Source: Luteimonas viscosa (GTDB lineage: Bacteria; Pseudomonadota; Gammaproteobacteria; Xanthomonadales; Xanthomonadaceae). Taken from it: a stretch of 64,000 nucleotides of DNA. Location: the NCBI RefSeq assembly GCF_008244685.1, contig NZ_VTFT01000001.1, positions 2,707,248 to 2,771,247 of the forward strand, read 5' to 3'. Below are positions 28,595 to 39,508 of this stretch, one piece after another. Within the stretch, counting starts at the first letter, position 1, and every line of letters starts with the position of its first letter. The translations under genes were made by a program, and so were the position numbers. The notes under the pieces are model-generated. The model was not told the DNA's origin, made no database searches, and worked only from the letters and a program-made list of their open reading frames with translations.

Positions 28595-29791
28595 ATGGAC
28601 GAGACCCCCACCAGCGCGAACGCCGACATCGCGCGCTTCCTCAGGCGGCTGCAGTGGGGGCTGGTCGCGTTCGCCGCGCTGTGGCTGGTCGCACTGCTCG
28701 GGCCGATCCTGACGCCGTTCGTGCTGGCCGCGCTGCTGGGCTGGCTCGGCGACCCCCTGGTCGACCGGCTGGAACGCTCCGGCCGCTCGCGACCAGTCGC
28801 GGTCACCCTGGTGTTCGTGCTGATGGTGATGCTGGTGGTGCTGGTGGTGCTGATCCTGGTGCCGATGGTGGAGCGCCAGGTGGTCACCCTGGTCGAGGCC
28901 CTGCCCGAGTACCGCGAATGGTTCATGGGCACGGCGCTGCCGTGGGTGGAGGCGCGCACCGGCATCGAGATCACCAACTGGCTCGACCCGCAGCGGCTGA
29001 TCGAGCTGGCGCGCGCGCACTGGGAGCAGGCCGGCGGTGTCGCGGCGACCGTGTTCGGCTACCTGTCCAGCTCCGGCTTCGCGTTCCTGACCTGGATCAT
29101 CAACATCGTGCTGGTGCCGATCCTGACCTTCTATTTCCTGCGCGACTGGGACGTGCTGGTCGAGCGGGTCGCGGCGATGATCCCGCGCAACCACATCGGC
29201 ACCGTCTCGCGCCTGGCGAAGGAGTCGGACGACGTGCTCGGCGCGTTCCTGCGCGGCCAGTTCATCGTGATGCTGGCGCTGGGCGCGATCTACGCCCTCG
29301 GCCTGACGATCGGCGGACTCAAGCTCGGCCTGCTGATCGGGATCGTGGCCGGGCTGATCAGCTTCGTTCCCTACCTCGGCGCGACCACCGGCATCGTCCT
29401 GGCGGTGCTGGCGGCGCTGGTGCAGGCGCAGGGCTTCGACCTCAAGCTGCTGATCCTGGTGGGCGTGGTGTTCACCGTCGGCCAGCTGATCGAGAGCTAC
29501 ATCCTCACCCCGCGCATCGTCGGCGACCGCATCGGCCTGCATCCGGTGGCGGTGATCTTCGCGATCATGGCCGGCGGCCAGCTGTTCGGCTTCGTCGGCA
29601 TGCTGATCGCGCTGCCGGTGGCGGCGGTGGGCAACGTGCTGCTGCGCTTCGCCCACGAACGCTACACGCAAAGCCGCCTGTATGCGGGCGAGCGGCCGAA
29701 GATCGTGATCGAGGGCCACCGCAGCCATGGCGGGATCGTGCTCGACGACGATATCGGCGAGGCCAGCGAAGACCGCCGCGACGCGTCCTGA
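28595..29791 (+). CDS. AI-2E transporter (PerM) family permease
   Basis: Inner-membrane protein of 398 residues with about eight predicted helices. It has the family layout: two helices (ALWLVALLGPILTPFVLAALLGWLG), a long soluble loop around residues 80-140, then the cluster with FLTWIINIVLVPILTFYFLRDWD and FVPYLGATTGIVLAVLAAL, and the PRIVGDRIGLHPVAVIFAIMAGG signature. Members move autoinducer-2, ions or unknown substrates; none can be chosen here. It is 19 bp after the DUF2066 gene and five bases before hda. Confidence 0.9.
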   Translation: MDETPTSANADIARFLRRLQWGLVAFAALWLVALLGPILTPFVLAALLGWLGDPLVDRLERSGRSRPVAVTLVFVLMVMLVVLVVLILVPMVERQVVTLVEALPEYREWFMGTALPWVEARTGIEITNWLDPQRLIELARAHWEQAGGVAATVFGYLSSSGFAFLTWIINIVLVPILTFYFLRDWDVLVERVAAMIPRNHIGTVSRLAKESDDVLGAFLRGQFIVMLALGAIYALGLTIGGLKLGLLIGIVAGLISFVPYLGATTGIVLAVLAALVQAQGFDLKLLILVGVVFTVGQLIESYILTPRIVGDRIGLHPVAVIFAIMAGGQLFGFVGMLIALPVAAVGNVLLRFAHERYTQSRLYAGERPKIVIEGHRSHGGIVLDDDIGEASEDRRDAS

Positions 29792-29796
29792 GTCCG

Positions 29797-30504
29797 ATGC
29801 CGACATCCTCGCCGCAACTGCCGCTGGCGTTGCGCTACCCCCCCGACCAGCGCCTGGACACGTTCGCGGGCGATCCGGCGCTGGCGGCGCAACTGCGGGC
29901 GTTCGCGAGCGGCGGCGACGACCGCGCGCTGCTGCTGGCGGGGCCGGCGGGCACGGGCAAGAGCCATCTCGCGCTGGCCGCATGCGCCGAGGCCGACGCG
30001 GCCGGGCACCGGGTCGGCTACCTGCCGTTGGCCAGCATGGCCGGACGGCTGCGCGAGGCGCTGGAGGCGATGCACGCCTTCGACCTGGTGGCGCTCGACG
30101 GCGTGGAGGCGGTGTCCGGCCAGCGTGCGGACGAGCTGGCGTTGTTCGACTTCCACAACCGCATGCACGACGCCGGGCGGCGCCTGCTGTACACCGCCCG
30201 CGCCACGCCCGACGCGCTGCCGCTGGTGCTGCCGGACCTGCGCTCGCGGCTGTCGCAGTGCACGCGGCTGGTGCTCGAACGCCTCGACGACGCCGGCCGC
30301 GGCGAGGTGCTGCGCCTGCGCGCGCGACGCCGTGGCCTGCAGATCGACGACGCCGCGATCGACTGGCTGCTGCGCCGCGCCGGGCGCGATCTCTCCGGCC
30401 TGGCCGCCTTGCTCGACCGCCTCGACGCGGCCTCGCTCGCCGCGCAGCGGCGCATCACCGTGCCGTTCCTGCGCGAGGTGCTGGGGACGGACGGGTCGCG
30501 GTGA
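29797..30504 (+). CDS. hda: DnaA regulatory inactivator Hda
   Basis: AAA+ protein of 235 residues resembling DnaA domain III without the DNA-binding domain. With the beta clamp it triggers hydrolysis of DnaA-bound ATP and limits re-initiation. It begins SPQLPLALRYPPDQRLDTF, where the QLPL(A/S)L element is the clamp-binding motif. Walker A GPAGTGKSHLA, the Walker B region LVALDGVEAVSG and sensor region RLSQCTRLVLERL follow. The ATG at 29797 lies five bases after the permease stop. Confidence 0.94.
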   Translation: MPTSSPQLPLALRYPPDQRLDTFAGDPALAAQLRAFASGGDDRALLLAGPAGTGKSHLALAACAEADAAGHRVGYLPLASMAGRLREALEAMHAFDLVALDGVEAVSGQRADELALFDFHNRMHDAGRRLLYTARATPDALPLVLPDLRSRLSQCTRLVLERLDDAGRGEVLRLRARRRGLQIDDAAIDWLLRRAGRDLSGLAALLDRLDAASLAAQRRITVPFLREVLGTDGSR

Positions 30505-30552
30505 AGGCCCCGTTGTCGCGGAGCGATGGCCGGGTGACGCGGCCATCGGGAT

Positions 30553-30646
30553 TGTCATCCCGAGCGTAGCGAAGGATCTGCCTCCGGTGGCCTTCCCGTC
30601 GGATCGAGCGCCCTGCCGGAGATCCCTCGCTGCGCCCGGGATGACA
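30553..30646. repeat. 94-bp inverted-repeat unit between hda and the P450 gene
   Basis: The ends (30553-30579 and the complement of 30620-30646) match at 24 of 27 bases and begin TGTCATCCCG. The unit sits between two convergent genes. Units starting this way are dispersed in many proteobacterial genomes; here only one copy is visible. No target duplication or reading frame was found. Confidence 0.75.
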
Positions 30647-30655
30647 GCGGAAAGG

Positions 30656-32422
30656 CTATGCCGCGGGCGGTGTGCCCGCGCGCCGCTTCAGGCGGATCAC
30701 CAGGTTGTCCGGGCGCATGGTGAACACCAGCTTCTCCTCGACCGGGCCGCTGCCGGCGCGTTCGAGCTCGAAGTTGCGGCACAGCATCGAGATCACGCCC
30801 TTGATCTCCAGCAGCGCGAGGAAGCGGCCCGGGCAGAAGCGCGGGCCGGCGCCGAACGGGAAGAACGCCTTCGCCGAACCCGCATCGAGCGCGGAACCGT
30901 CGGCCTTGATCCAGCGCTCGATGTCGAACGCAGCGGCCCCGGTCGCGGCCTGCGCGCGGATCGAGGCGTGGCGGGTGAGCAGGAACACCGGCGTGCGCGC
31001 CGGCACCTCGACGTCGCCGAGCACGGTGTCGTGCAGCGCCTCCAGGCGCAGCACCGGCGCGGCCGGCTTGAGCCGCATCGCCTCGAGTGCGGCGGCCTCG
31101 ATCCGCACCATGCGCGGGTGGGTGGCGAAGTCCTGCAGCAGTTCGTCGTCGCCAAGCAGGGCGTCGGATTCCGCGCGCAGCATGTCGCGCAGGTCGGCAC
31201 GCTCGCACATGAAGTGGATCAGCCAGGCCAGCGCACGCGCGGTGGTTTCCTCCCCGGCGAGCATCAGCGTCATCACGTTGCCGGTGACGTCCTCGTCGCT
31301 GAAGCCGCCGCCATCGGACTGCGCCACCAGCGCCTCGATGTAGTTGCCCGGGCGCGCGGCGAGCCCGGGGTCCTCCGCGAGGCGGCGCCGGGCGTCGGTG
31401 ATCAGGCGTCCGAGCGTGTCGTGGATGCCGACCAGGGCGCGGTCCAGCGTGCGGTCCGCCGGCAGCTTCACGTAGTTCCAGTACGGCACCAGCGCGGTCA
31501 CGCGCCGCGACAGCGCCTTCGGGATCTCGCCGATCTGCCGCTCCAGGGCGCCTTCGTGGCCCTCGATGGTGTTGAGGTCCTGGCCGAAGGCGAAGGTCGA
31601 GGTGACGTCGATGGTGAAGCGGGTGAGGTCGTCGAGCAGGTCGATCTCGCGGCCCTCGTCGGCGGCCTGCTCCCAGCGCCGCTGCAGCCGCGCGACGATG
31701 CGCATCATGGTCGGGAAGAAATGCTTGAGATGGCCGTGGGTCAGCGCCTGCACCACCACCTTGCGCTGGCGCCGCCACTCGTCGCCCTCGGCGGTGAACA
31801 CGCCGGCGGCCTTGAGCCCGCGGGCGATGCCCTCGACCGTGCTCATGCGCCGGAAGGTATCGGGCCTGCGCTTGAACGCATCCTCGACCAGGGCCGGGTC
31901 GGCCACCATCAGGATGCGGTAGGCGCCGAGCCGGATCCGGTACATCGATCCGTACTCGTCCGCCCAGTCCTCCATCACCAGGTGCTGGTCGGTCTCGCGC
32001 AGCTGGAACAGGTTGCCCACCAGCGGCAGGCCGTGCGGGCCGGGCAGCGAATCGAAGCGACGGGTCGCCGCGGCACTGCCGGCGCGCTGCGCATGGAAGG
32101 CCTGCAGCTCGTCGGCGTCGATCGCGATGTCGTCGTCGACGAGGTGGGTGGTGAAACGGTGCAGGCACGCGCGCGTGCCTGCGTCACGGCGACCGCTGGC
32201 GCAGTCGAAGCGCCAGCCATGGCCGGGACAGACCAGGTGCCCGTCGACCACTTCGCCGTCGGCGAGCAGGCTGCCCTGGTGCGGACAAAGGCCGTGGAAC
32301 ACGGACACCTGTTCGCCATGGCGCACGATCACCAGGGGCGTGCCGTCCACGATCGCGGGCACGGGGACATCCTCGACCAGCGCGGGAGCGCGGGCGACCA
32401 GAAGCAATGACGTGGTCGTCAT
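30656..32422 (-). CDS. Rieske [2Fe-2S] ferredoxin - cytochrome P450 fusion
   Basis: A single 588-residue chain joins an N-terminal Rieske-type ferredoxin (residues ~1-105) to a complete cytochrome P450 (~125-585). The cluster ligands are Cys46-x-His48 and Cys65-x2-His68. P450 marks: Pro-rich hinge SLPGPHGLPLVGN (~125-137), I-helix AGEETT (389-394), K-helix ExxR (Glu447, Arg450) and heme loop FPFGAGPRFCPG with Cys530. The P450 part resembles the microsomal-like long-chain hydroxylase group more than class I bacterial enzymes. The likely role is an oxygenase whose own iron-sulfur domain passes electrons to heme; the reductase and substrate are unknown. The ATG at 32422 has GGAG six bases upstream and gives MTTTSLLL. 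It has no obvious partner gene. Confidence 0.93.
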   Translation of the reverse strand: MTTTSLLLVARAPALVEDVPVPAIVDGTPLVIVRHGEQVSVFHGLCPHQGSLLADGEVVDGHLVCPGHGWRFDCASGRRDAGTRACLHRFTTHLVDDDIAIDADELQAFHAQRAGSAAATRRFDSLPGPHGLPLVGNLFQLRETDQHLVMEDWADEYGSMYRIRLGAYRILMVADPALVEDAFKRRPDTFRRMSTVEGIARGLKAAGVFTAEGDEWRRQRKVVVQALTHGHLKHFFPTMMRIVARLQRRWEQAADEGREIDLLDDLTRFTIDVTSTFAFGQDLNTIEGHEGALERQIGEIPKALSRRVTALVPYWNYVKLPADRTLDRALVGIHDTLGRLITDARRRLAEDPGLAARPGNYIEALVAQSDGGGFSDEDVTGNVMTLMLAGEETTARALAWLIHFMCERADLRDMLRAESDALLGDDELLQDFATHPRMVRIEAAALEAMRLKPAAPVLRLEALHDTVLGDVEVPARTPVFLLTRHASIRAQAATGAAAFDIERWIKADGSALDAGSAKAFFPFGAGPRFCPGRFLALLEIKGVISMLCRNFELERAGSGPVEEKLVFTMRPDNLVIRLKRRAGTPPAA

Positions 32423-32452
32423 CAATCTCCTCCAGCAGCGGTCCCGGGGGGA

Positions 32453-32472
32453 CGGGACGCAACTGCGTCCCG
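32453..32472. terminator. Hairpin between murU and the P450 gene
   Basis: Perfect 8-bp arms (CGGGACGC / GCGTCCCG) with an AACT loop sit 80 bp after the murU stop and just upstream of the P450 start. No T-run follows on the minus strand, so termination is only a possibility. Confidence 0.35.
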
Positions 32473-32553
32473 CGCGACCGAATTCGTCTCGACAGGTGGG
32501 CCCGGGGACCCGCGGGGCTGGGATCGCGCCAGAACGTGCGTGCGATCCGGAAC

Positions 32554-34309
<1,756 letters not shown>

Positions 34310-34379
34310 GGACTCTCCCGCCGGCGGTCGCCGGGCGTGCAAAGGGTAAACTGCCGCGCATTTCCCGGCGAGAGAGGCG

Positions 34380-35783
34380 ATGACGAACCTGCATCCAGTA
34401 CTGCTCTCGGGCGGGTCGGGAACGCGGCTGTGGCCGCTGTCGCGGGAGGCCTATCCCAAGCAGTTCCTGCCGCTGGCCGGCGAGGAGACGATGCTGCAGG
34501 ACACCTGGCGGCGGGTCGCGCCGCTGGCCTCGGCCGCGCCGATCGTGGTCGCGAACGAGGAACACCGGTTCCTCGCGGCCGAGCAGTTGCGCCTGGTCGG
34601 CGTGGAGCACGCACGGATCGTGCTCGAGCCGGCGGGGCGCAATACCGCGCCGGCGATCGCGGCGGCCGCGCTGCAGGCGCTGGCCGATGGCGGCGATCCG
34701 CTGTTGCTGGTGCTGCCCTCCGATCACGTGGTCCGCGACGCCGGAGGTTTCCGCGCCGCGGTGCAGGCGGCGATCCCGGCGGCCGAGGCCGGTGCGCTGG
34801 TCACGTTCGGCATCGTGCCCTCGGCGCCGGAGACCGGTTTCGGCTACATCCAGGCCGCAGCCGGCGAAGGCGTGCGCGACGTGCTGCGCTTCGTCGAGAA
34901 GCCGGACGCGGCGACCGCGCAGTCCTACCTCGATGCCGGCGGCTATTTCTGGAACAGCGGCATGTTCCTGTTCCGCGCGTCCCGCTACCTCGCCGAGCTG
35001 GAACGCTTCCGCCCGGACATCGCCGCCGCCGTGCGCAAGGCCTTCGACGCCGCCACCCGCGACGGCGACTTCATCCGCCTCGACCGGGACGCCTTCGCCG
35101 CCAGTCCGTCGGATTCGATCGACTACGCGGTGATGGAGAAGACCGGCGATGCCCGGGTGCTGCCGGTCGACATCGGCTGGAACGACGTCGGCTCATGGTC
35201 GGCGCTGTGGGAAGTCAGCGAACAGGACGGCGACGGCAACGCCAGCCACGGCGACGTGATCGCGGTCGACAGCCGCAACAGCTACGCCTATGCGCGGCGG
35301 CTGGTGGCGCTGGTCGGGGTCGACGACCTGGTGGTGGTGGAGACCGACGACGCGGTGCTGGTCGCGCGCAAGGACCGGGTGCAGCAGGTCAAGGACGTGG
35401 TCGCGCGGCTCAAGTCCGACCAGCGCAGCCACGCCGTGCTGCATCGCGAGGTGCACCGGCCGTGGGGCAGCTACGATTCGATCGACCAGGACGCCGGTTT
35501 CCAGGTGAAGCGGATCAAGGTCAAACCCGGCGCGCGCCTGTCGCTGCAGTCGCACAAGCATCGCGCCGAACACTGGATCGTGGTGCGCGGCACCGCGCGC
35601 GTCACCCGCGACAACGACGTGTTCGAACTGCACGCCAACCAGTCGACCTACATCCCGCTCGGCGCGAAGCACCGCCTGGAGAATCCGGGCAGCGAGATGC
35701 TGGAATTGATCGAGGTGCAGTCCGGCAGCTATCTCGGCGAGGACGACATCGTCCGCTACGAGGACGTGTACGGGCGGTCGTAG
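34380..35783 (+). CDS. xanB: Mannose-1-phosphate guanylyltransferase / mannose-6-phosphate isomerase
   Basis: Bifunctional enzyme of 467 residues (XanB/AlgA/ManC type) that makes GDP-mannose for surface polysaccharide. The N-terminal pyrophosphorylase shows [20 protein letters not shown], the VEKP motif (RFVEKPD) and [10 protein letters not shown]. The C-terminal type II isomerase cupin (from ~residue 350) has [30 protein letters not shown] and [14 protein letters not shown]. No other nucleotide-sugar genes flank it; GDP-mannose may feed the GT2 enzymes or LPS. Confidence 0.95.
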   Translation: MTNLHPVLLSGGSGTRLWPLSREAYPKQFLPLAGEETMLQDTWRRVAPLASAAPIVVANEEHRFLAAEQLRLVGVEHARIVLEPAGRNTAPAIAAAALQALADGGDPLLLVLPSDHVVRDAGGFRAAVQAAIPAAEAGALVTFGIVPSAPETGFGYIQAAAGEGVRDVLRFVEKPDAATAQSYLDAGGYFWNSGMFLFRASRYLAELERFRPDIAAAVRKAFDAATRDGDFIRLDRDAFAASPSDSIDYAVMEKTGDARVLPVDIGWNDVGSWSALWEVSEQDGDGNASHGDVIAVDSRNSYAYARRLVALVGVDDLVVVETDDAVLVARKDRVQQVKDVVARLKSDQRSHAVLHREVHRPWGSYDSIDQDAGFQVKRIKVKPGARLSLQSHKHRAEHWIVVRGTARVTRDNDVFELHANQSTYIPLGAKHRLENPGSEMLELIEVQSGSYLGEDDIVRYEDVYGRS

Positions 35784-35912
35784 GCGGGTTCGCGAACGGG
35801 ACGCCGGGCCGTCTTCCGGAAGGACGCCGGCGCCACGGTCGAAGCGCGGGCAGGACGCCCCGGCACGGTTTTTCCGCACTCGCTGGGCGCACGGAATTTC
35901 CCTCGACAGCCG

Positions 35913-36977
35913 CTATCGCGGATAGACCCGATAGCGGGGTAACTGCAGGCCTGTGACTGCGCCAAGCGCGGGCACCTGCGTGCCGGGCGTCGCGACGAGG
36001 TCGACCTCCAGCGCCCGTTCCTGGCCCGCGAGCGCCAGTTCGAGCGTGATCCGGCCGGCATGCGGATGCACTGCGGAGACCCGTGCTTCCAGGCCCTCGC
36101 CCGCTGCACCGGTCTGCGCATCGTGCGGCCGCAGGTACATCCTCGCGGGACCGTCGGCAACCCCCGCGGCATCGAACCCGAAGGCCTGCCCGTGCGGCGA
36201 GAAGCGGCCGGCCGCGACCATGCCCTCGATCACGCTGGCGCGGCCGATGAAGTCGAACACGTAGGCCGAGGCCGGCGCGTCGTAGATCTCGCGCGGCGTG
36301 CCCACCTGCTCGATGCGCCCGTCGCGCAGCACCACCACGCGATCGGCCAGTTCCAGCGCCTCGTCCTGGTCGTGGGTGACGAACACGGTGGTCTGCCCGG
36401 TCTGGTCGTGCAGGCGGCGCAGCCAGCGCCGCAGTTCCACACGCACCTTGGCATCGAGGGCGCCGAAGGGCTCGTCGAGCAGCAGCACGGTCGGGTCGAT
36501 CGCCAGCGCGCGCGCCAGGGCCACGCGCTGCTTCTGCCCGCCCGAGAGCTGCTCGGGATAGCGGTCGCCGTGGCCGGGCAGCTGGATCAGCGCCAGCAGC
36601 TCGTCGACCCGGCGCCGGATCGTGGCCCGGTCCGGCCGGCGTGCGCGCGGCCGGCTGCGCAGGCCGAAGGCGATGTTCTCGGCCACGGTCATGTGCCGGA
36701 ACAGCGCGTACTGCTGGAACACGAAGCCGACGTTGCGCTCGCGCAGGCTGAGCCGGGTCGCATCGGTGTCGCCGAACAGCACCCGGCCCGCGTCGGCCGG
36801 CAGCAGGCCGGCGATCACGCGCAGCAGGGTGGTCTTGCCGGAACCGGAGGGCCCGAGCAGGGCGACCAGTTCACCCGCGGCGATGTGCAGGTCGACGCTG
36901 TCGAGCGCGGCGGTCGAGCCGTAGCGCTTGCCGACGCCCTCGATCCGCAGGTCGACGCCGTGGCCGCGACCGGTCAT
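35913..36977 (-). CDS. cysA: Sulfate/thiosulfate ABC transporter ATP-binding protein CysA
   Basis: ATPase of the sulfate importer, 354 residues. Walker [35 protein letters not shown], signature [15 protein letters not shown], Walker [13 protein letters not shown] and His switch [11 protein letters not shown] are present, followed by a TOBE-like regulatory part ending [15 protein letters not shown]. The start at 36977 ([14 protein letters not shown]) is preferred; an ATG at 37079 would add 34 unlike residues. Unusually, 297 bp separate it from the cysW stop, and I see no gene or repeat in that stretch. Confidence 0.94.
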   Translation of the reverse strand: MTGRGHGVDLRIEGVGKRYGSTAALDSVDLHIAAGELVALLGPSGSGKTTLLRVIAGLLPADAGRVLFGDTDATRLSLRERNVGFVFQQYALFRHMTVAENIAFGLRSRPRARRPDRATIRRRVDELLALIQLPGHGDRYPEQLSGGQKQRVALARALAIDPTVLLLDEPFGALDAKVRVELRRWLRRLHDQTGQTTVFVTHDQDEALELADRVVVLRDGRIEQVGTPREIYDAPASAYVFDFIGRASVIEGMVAAGRFSPHGQAFGFDAAGVADGPARMYLRPHDAQTGAAGEGLEARVSAVHPHAGRITLELALAGQERALEVDLVATPGTQVPALGAVTGLQLPRYRVYPR

Positions 36978-37274
36978 GGACGGATCATCGCCGATTCCCG
37001 CCGCGTCGGCGTCGCTGCCCGCGTGGCCGGAAAGGGAGGCGCGATGCGGTCGTGGGCCGGTGTCCTGGATGAGCAGCATGGTCAGGTTTCCGAGGCGGGG
37101 CCAGGGGTGGAAGGCGAGGCGAGCGGGATGCGCGCCCGCCAGGGGCGATGGCGGTCTGCGTCCCGGCGAGACCGCGGGACAGCCCGGCCCTGGCGCGCGT
37201 CTGCGGCGTGCGACGGATAGGGCTTGATCGCCGCCGCGGGCGATGCATGGTCGGGTTGCGGTGGGGCCGTCATC

Positions 37275-38132
37275 TCAATGCCTGCGATGCGACTTCGCGA
37301 GGCCGTCGGCATGCGCGGCCTCCAGCCAGAACTTCAGCACCAGCGTCACCAGCGCCAGGCCCGCGAGCAGCGACGACACCGCGAAGGCCGCGGTGCTGTC
37401 GAACTCGTTGTAGAGGATCTCGATGTGCAGCGGCAGGGTGTTGGTCAGTCCGCGGATGTGGCCCGAGACCACCGACACCGCGCCGAACTCGCCCATCGCG
37501 CGCGCGCCGCACAGCAGCACCCCGTACAGCAGGCCCCACCTGATGTTGGGCAGGGTGACGCGGAAGAACATGGTCCAGGCGTTGGCGCCGAGCGAACGCG
37601 CCACCACCTCCTCCTCGCTGCCCTGCTGCTGCATCAGCGGCACCAGCTCGCGCACGACGAACGGGAAGGTGATGAACAGCGTCGCCAGCACGATACCCGG
37701 GCGCGCGAACAGGATCCGGATGTCGTGTTCGCGCAGGAGGCCGGCGAACCAGCCCTGCGAGCCGAACAGCAGCACCAGGCACAGGCCCGCGACCACCGGC
37801 GAGACCGCGAACGGCAGGTCGACCAGGGCCAGCAGCGCGCGCTTGCCCGGGAATTCGAAGCGCACCAGGGCCCAGGCGGCGGACACGCCGAACACCGCGT
37901 TGACCGGGATCACGATCGCAGCGGTGATCAGGGTGAGGTGCAGCGCCGAGACCGCATCGGGCGTGGTCAGCGCCGCCCACCAGGTGGCGAAGCCCTCGCC
38001 GAAGGCCGAGACCAGCACCATCAGCAGCGGCAGCACCACCAGCAGCAGCATCACCAGCACCGCGCCACCGACCAGCGTCCGGCGCAACCAGGCAGGCGTC
38101 TGCAATCCCGGGTCGTGGGAGGGGTCAGCCAT
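37275..38132 (-). CDS. cysW: Sulfate ABC transporter permease CysW
   Basis: Inner-membrane permease of 285 residues with six predicted helices. It shows DLPFAVSPVVAGLCLVLLFG and the cytoplasmic coupling loop EEEVVARSLGANAWTMFFRVTLPNIRWGLLYG (EAA motif), then ARAMGEFGAVSVVSGHIRG. It overlaps the end of cysT by eight bases. It pairs with CysT as the membrane half of the sulfate importer. Confidence 0.95.
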   Translation of the reverse strand: MADPSHDPGLQTPAWLRRTLVGGAVLVMLLLVVLPLLMVLVSAFGEGFATWWAALTTPDAVSALHLTLITAAIVIPVNAVFGVSAAWALVRFEFPGKRALLALVDLPFAVSPVVAGLCLVLLFGSQGWFAGLLREHDIRILFARPGIVLATLFITFPFVVRELVPLMQQQGSEEEVVARSLGANAWTMFFRVTLPNIRWGLLYGVLLCGARAMGEFGAVSVVSGHIRGLTNTLPLHIEILYNEFDSTAAFAVSSLLAGLALVTLVLKFWLEAAHADGLAKSHRRH

Positions 38133-38988
38133 CGCGGCGACTCCTGCGCTCGTGCCGGAACAGCAGCGGGATCAGGTTGATCGCCAGCAGGCACGCGAAC
38201 GAGGCCGCCAGCATCACCGCCGCGAGCGCGATCGCGCCGTCGTAGTCGTATTCCTCGAGCCGGATGGTGATCAGCAGGGGCGCGACCTCGGTCCGGTAGG
38301 GCCTGTTGCCGGCGATGAAGATCACCGAACCGTATTCGCCCAGGCCGCGCGCGAAGGCGAGCGAGAACCCGGTGAGCAGCGCCGGCAGCACTTCCGGCAG
38401 CACCACCCGGCGCAGCGTGGTGAAGCGCGAGGCGCCGAGCGAGGCCGCAGCCTGTTCCTGGTCCTGGCCGAGCGATTCGAGGATCGGCTGCACCGTGCGC
38501 ACGGTGAACGGCAGGCCGATGAACACCAGCGCGATCACGATCCCCGCCAGCTGGTAGGCCACCTGGATGCCGAGCGGTTCGAGAAACCGGCCGACCCAGC
38601 CGTTGGGCGCGTAGATCGCGGTCAGGGCGATGCCGGCCACCGCGGTCGGCAATGCGAACGGCAGGTCGACCAGCGCATCGAGCAGGCGCCGGCCGGGGAA
38701 CCGGTAGCGCACCAGCACCCAGGCCACCATCGCGCCGGCCAGCAGGGCGATCACCGCGGCGGCGAACGCGGTACCGAAGCTCACCTTCAACGCCGCCTGC
38801 ACGCGTCCGTCGCGCAGCACGTCCATCCAGCCGTCGGGGCCGAGCCCTGCGGCGTGGACGGTCAACGCGGTCAGCGGCAGCACCACCACCACGCCGAGCC
38901 AGGCCATGCCCAGACCCAGGCTCAGGCCGAAGCCGGGCAACGGGCGCCGCCAGCGCGGGCGTGGCAGGGGCAGGGCGAGCGTGCTCAT
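38125..38988 (-). CDS. cysT: Sulfate ABC transporter permease CysT (CysU)
   Basis: Partner permease of 287 residues with six predicted helices. It has DLPFALPTAVAGIALTAIYAPNG, the EAA loop QAAASLGASRFTTLRRVVLPEVLPALLTG and ARGLGEYGSVIFIAGN. Its start at 38988 is separated from the binding-protein gene by a 520-bp repeat-bearing gap, so it may have its own promoter. Confidence 0.95.
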   Translation of the reverse strand: MSTLALPLPRPRWRRPLPGFGLSLGLGMAWLGVVVVLPLTALTVHAAGLGPDGWMDVLRDGRVQAALKVSFGTAFAAAVIALLAGAMVAWVLVRYRFPGRRLLDALVDLPFALPTAVAGIALTAIYAPNGWVGRFLEPLGIQVAYQLAGIVIALVFIGLPFTVRTVQPILESLGQDQEQAAASLGASRFTTLRRVVLPEVLPALLTGFSLAFARGLGEYGSVIFIAGNRPYRTEVAPLLITIRLEEYDYDGAIALAAVMLAASFACLLAINLIPLLFRHERRSRRDG

Positions 38989-39137
38989 CCGGGTGCGTCT
39001 GCCCGGTTCGTGGGATGGTGGTCGCTGGTGCCGAGGGCGGATCCGACAGGTCTCGCGGCTGGCTCGAACCTCTTCTGGGCGGGCTCGATCAGTTGCACGG
39101 CGGGTTTGATCCGATTCATTCCGGATCCTCGATGCGG

Positions 39138-39271
39138 CCTTCTCCCGCTTGTGGGAGAAGGTGGCCCGCAGGGCCGGATGAGGGCCGGTGCCGGTGGCGC
39201 TTCGCGCACCCGGCGCGACCGCGGAGCACCCTCATCCGCCTTCGGCACCTTCTCCCGCAAGCGGGAGAAGG
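39138..39271. repeat. Double-hairpin inverted repeat between cysT and sbp
   Basis: Two 24-bp near-palindromes (39138-39161 and 39248-39271, each CCTTCTCCC...GGGAGAAGG) form the ends of a larger inverted repeat with arms of about 45 bp, running inward to GGATGAGGG / CCCTCATCC. This is the typical form of the dispersed intergenic repeat of xanthomonads. It encodes nothing and could fold in both RNA strands. No target duplication is visible. Confidence 0.8.
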
Positions 39272-39395
39272 AAAAGCGTCCGAGCGGGCGGGGGGACGAA
39301 AAGCGCTGGAGCAGGCGGATGGAAGGACGGCACTCACGCCGGTTGGAGAAGGAACTGCGCGCCTGTGGGCCGGAGAAGGAATGGGGGGCGGACCT
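39264..39395. repeat. Degenerate tandem units beside the double hairpin
   Basis: Five loosely related units, each opening with a variant of ggagaaggaa or ggacgaaaa, lie head to tail with lengths of 30, 27, 24, 27 and 24 bases. They fill much of the space between the hairpin repeat and the sbp stop. Similarity is weak outside the opening bases. The rest of 38989-39508 (about 38989-39137 and 39396-39508) shows no gene. Confidence 0.4.
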
Positions 39396-39508
39396 GAGGA
39401 CCCGCGAGCGCCAGGGCGCGATGGTGTCCGGAACGCGCGCGATCGACGCACCCGGGCCACCCGCGTGACCCCGGCGTTTCGCGCGCGAGCGGTGGAGGCG
39501 TGCGTGCG

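Noticed and set aside
36985-37248. Minus-strand open frame of 87 codons in the cysW-cysA gap
   Set aside because: It has low-complexity Arg/Pro-rich composition and no ribosome site, overlaps a possible cysA extension, and has no family resemblance.
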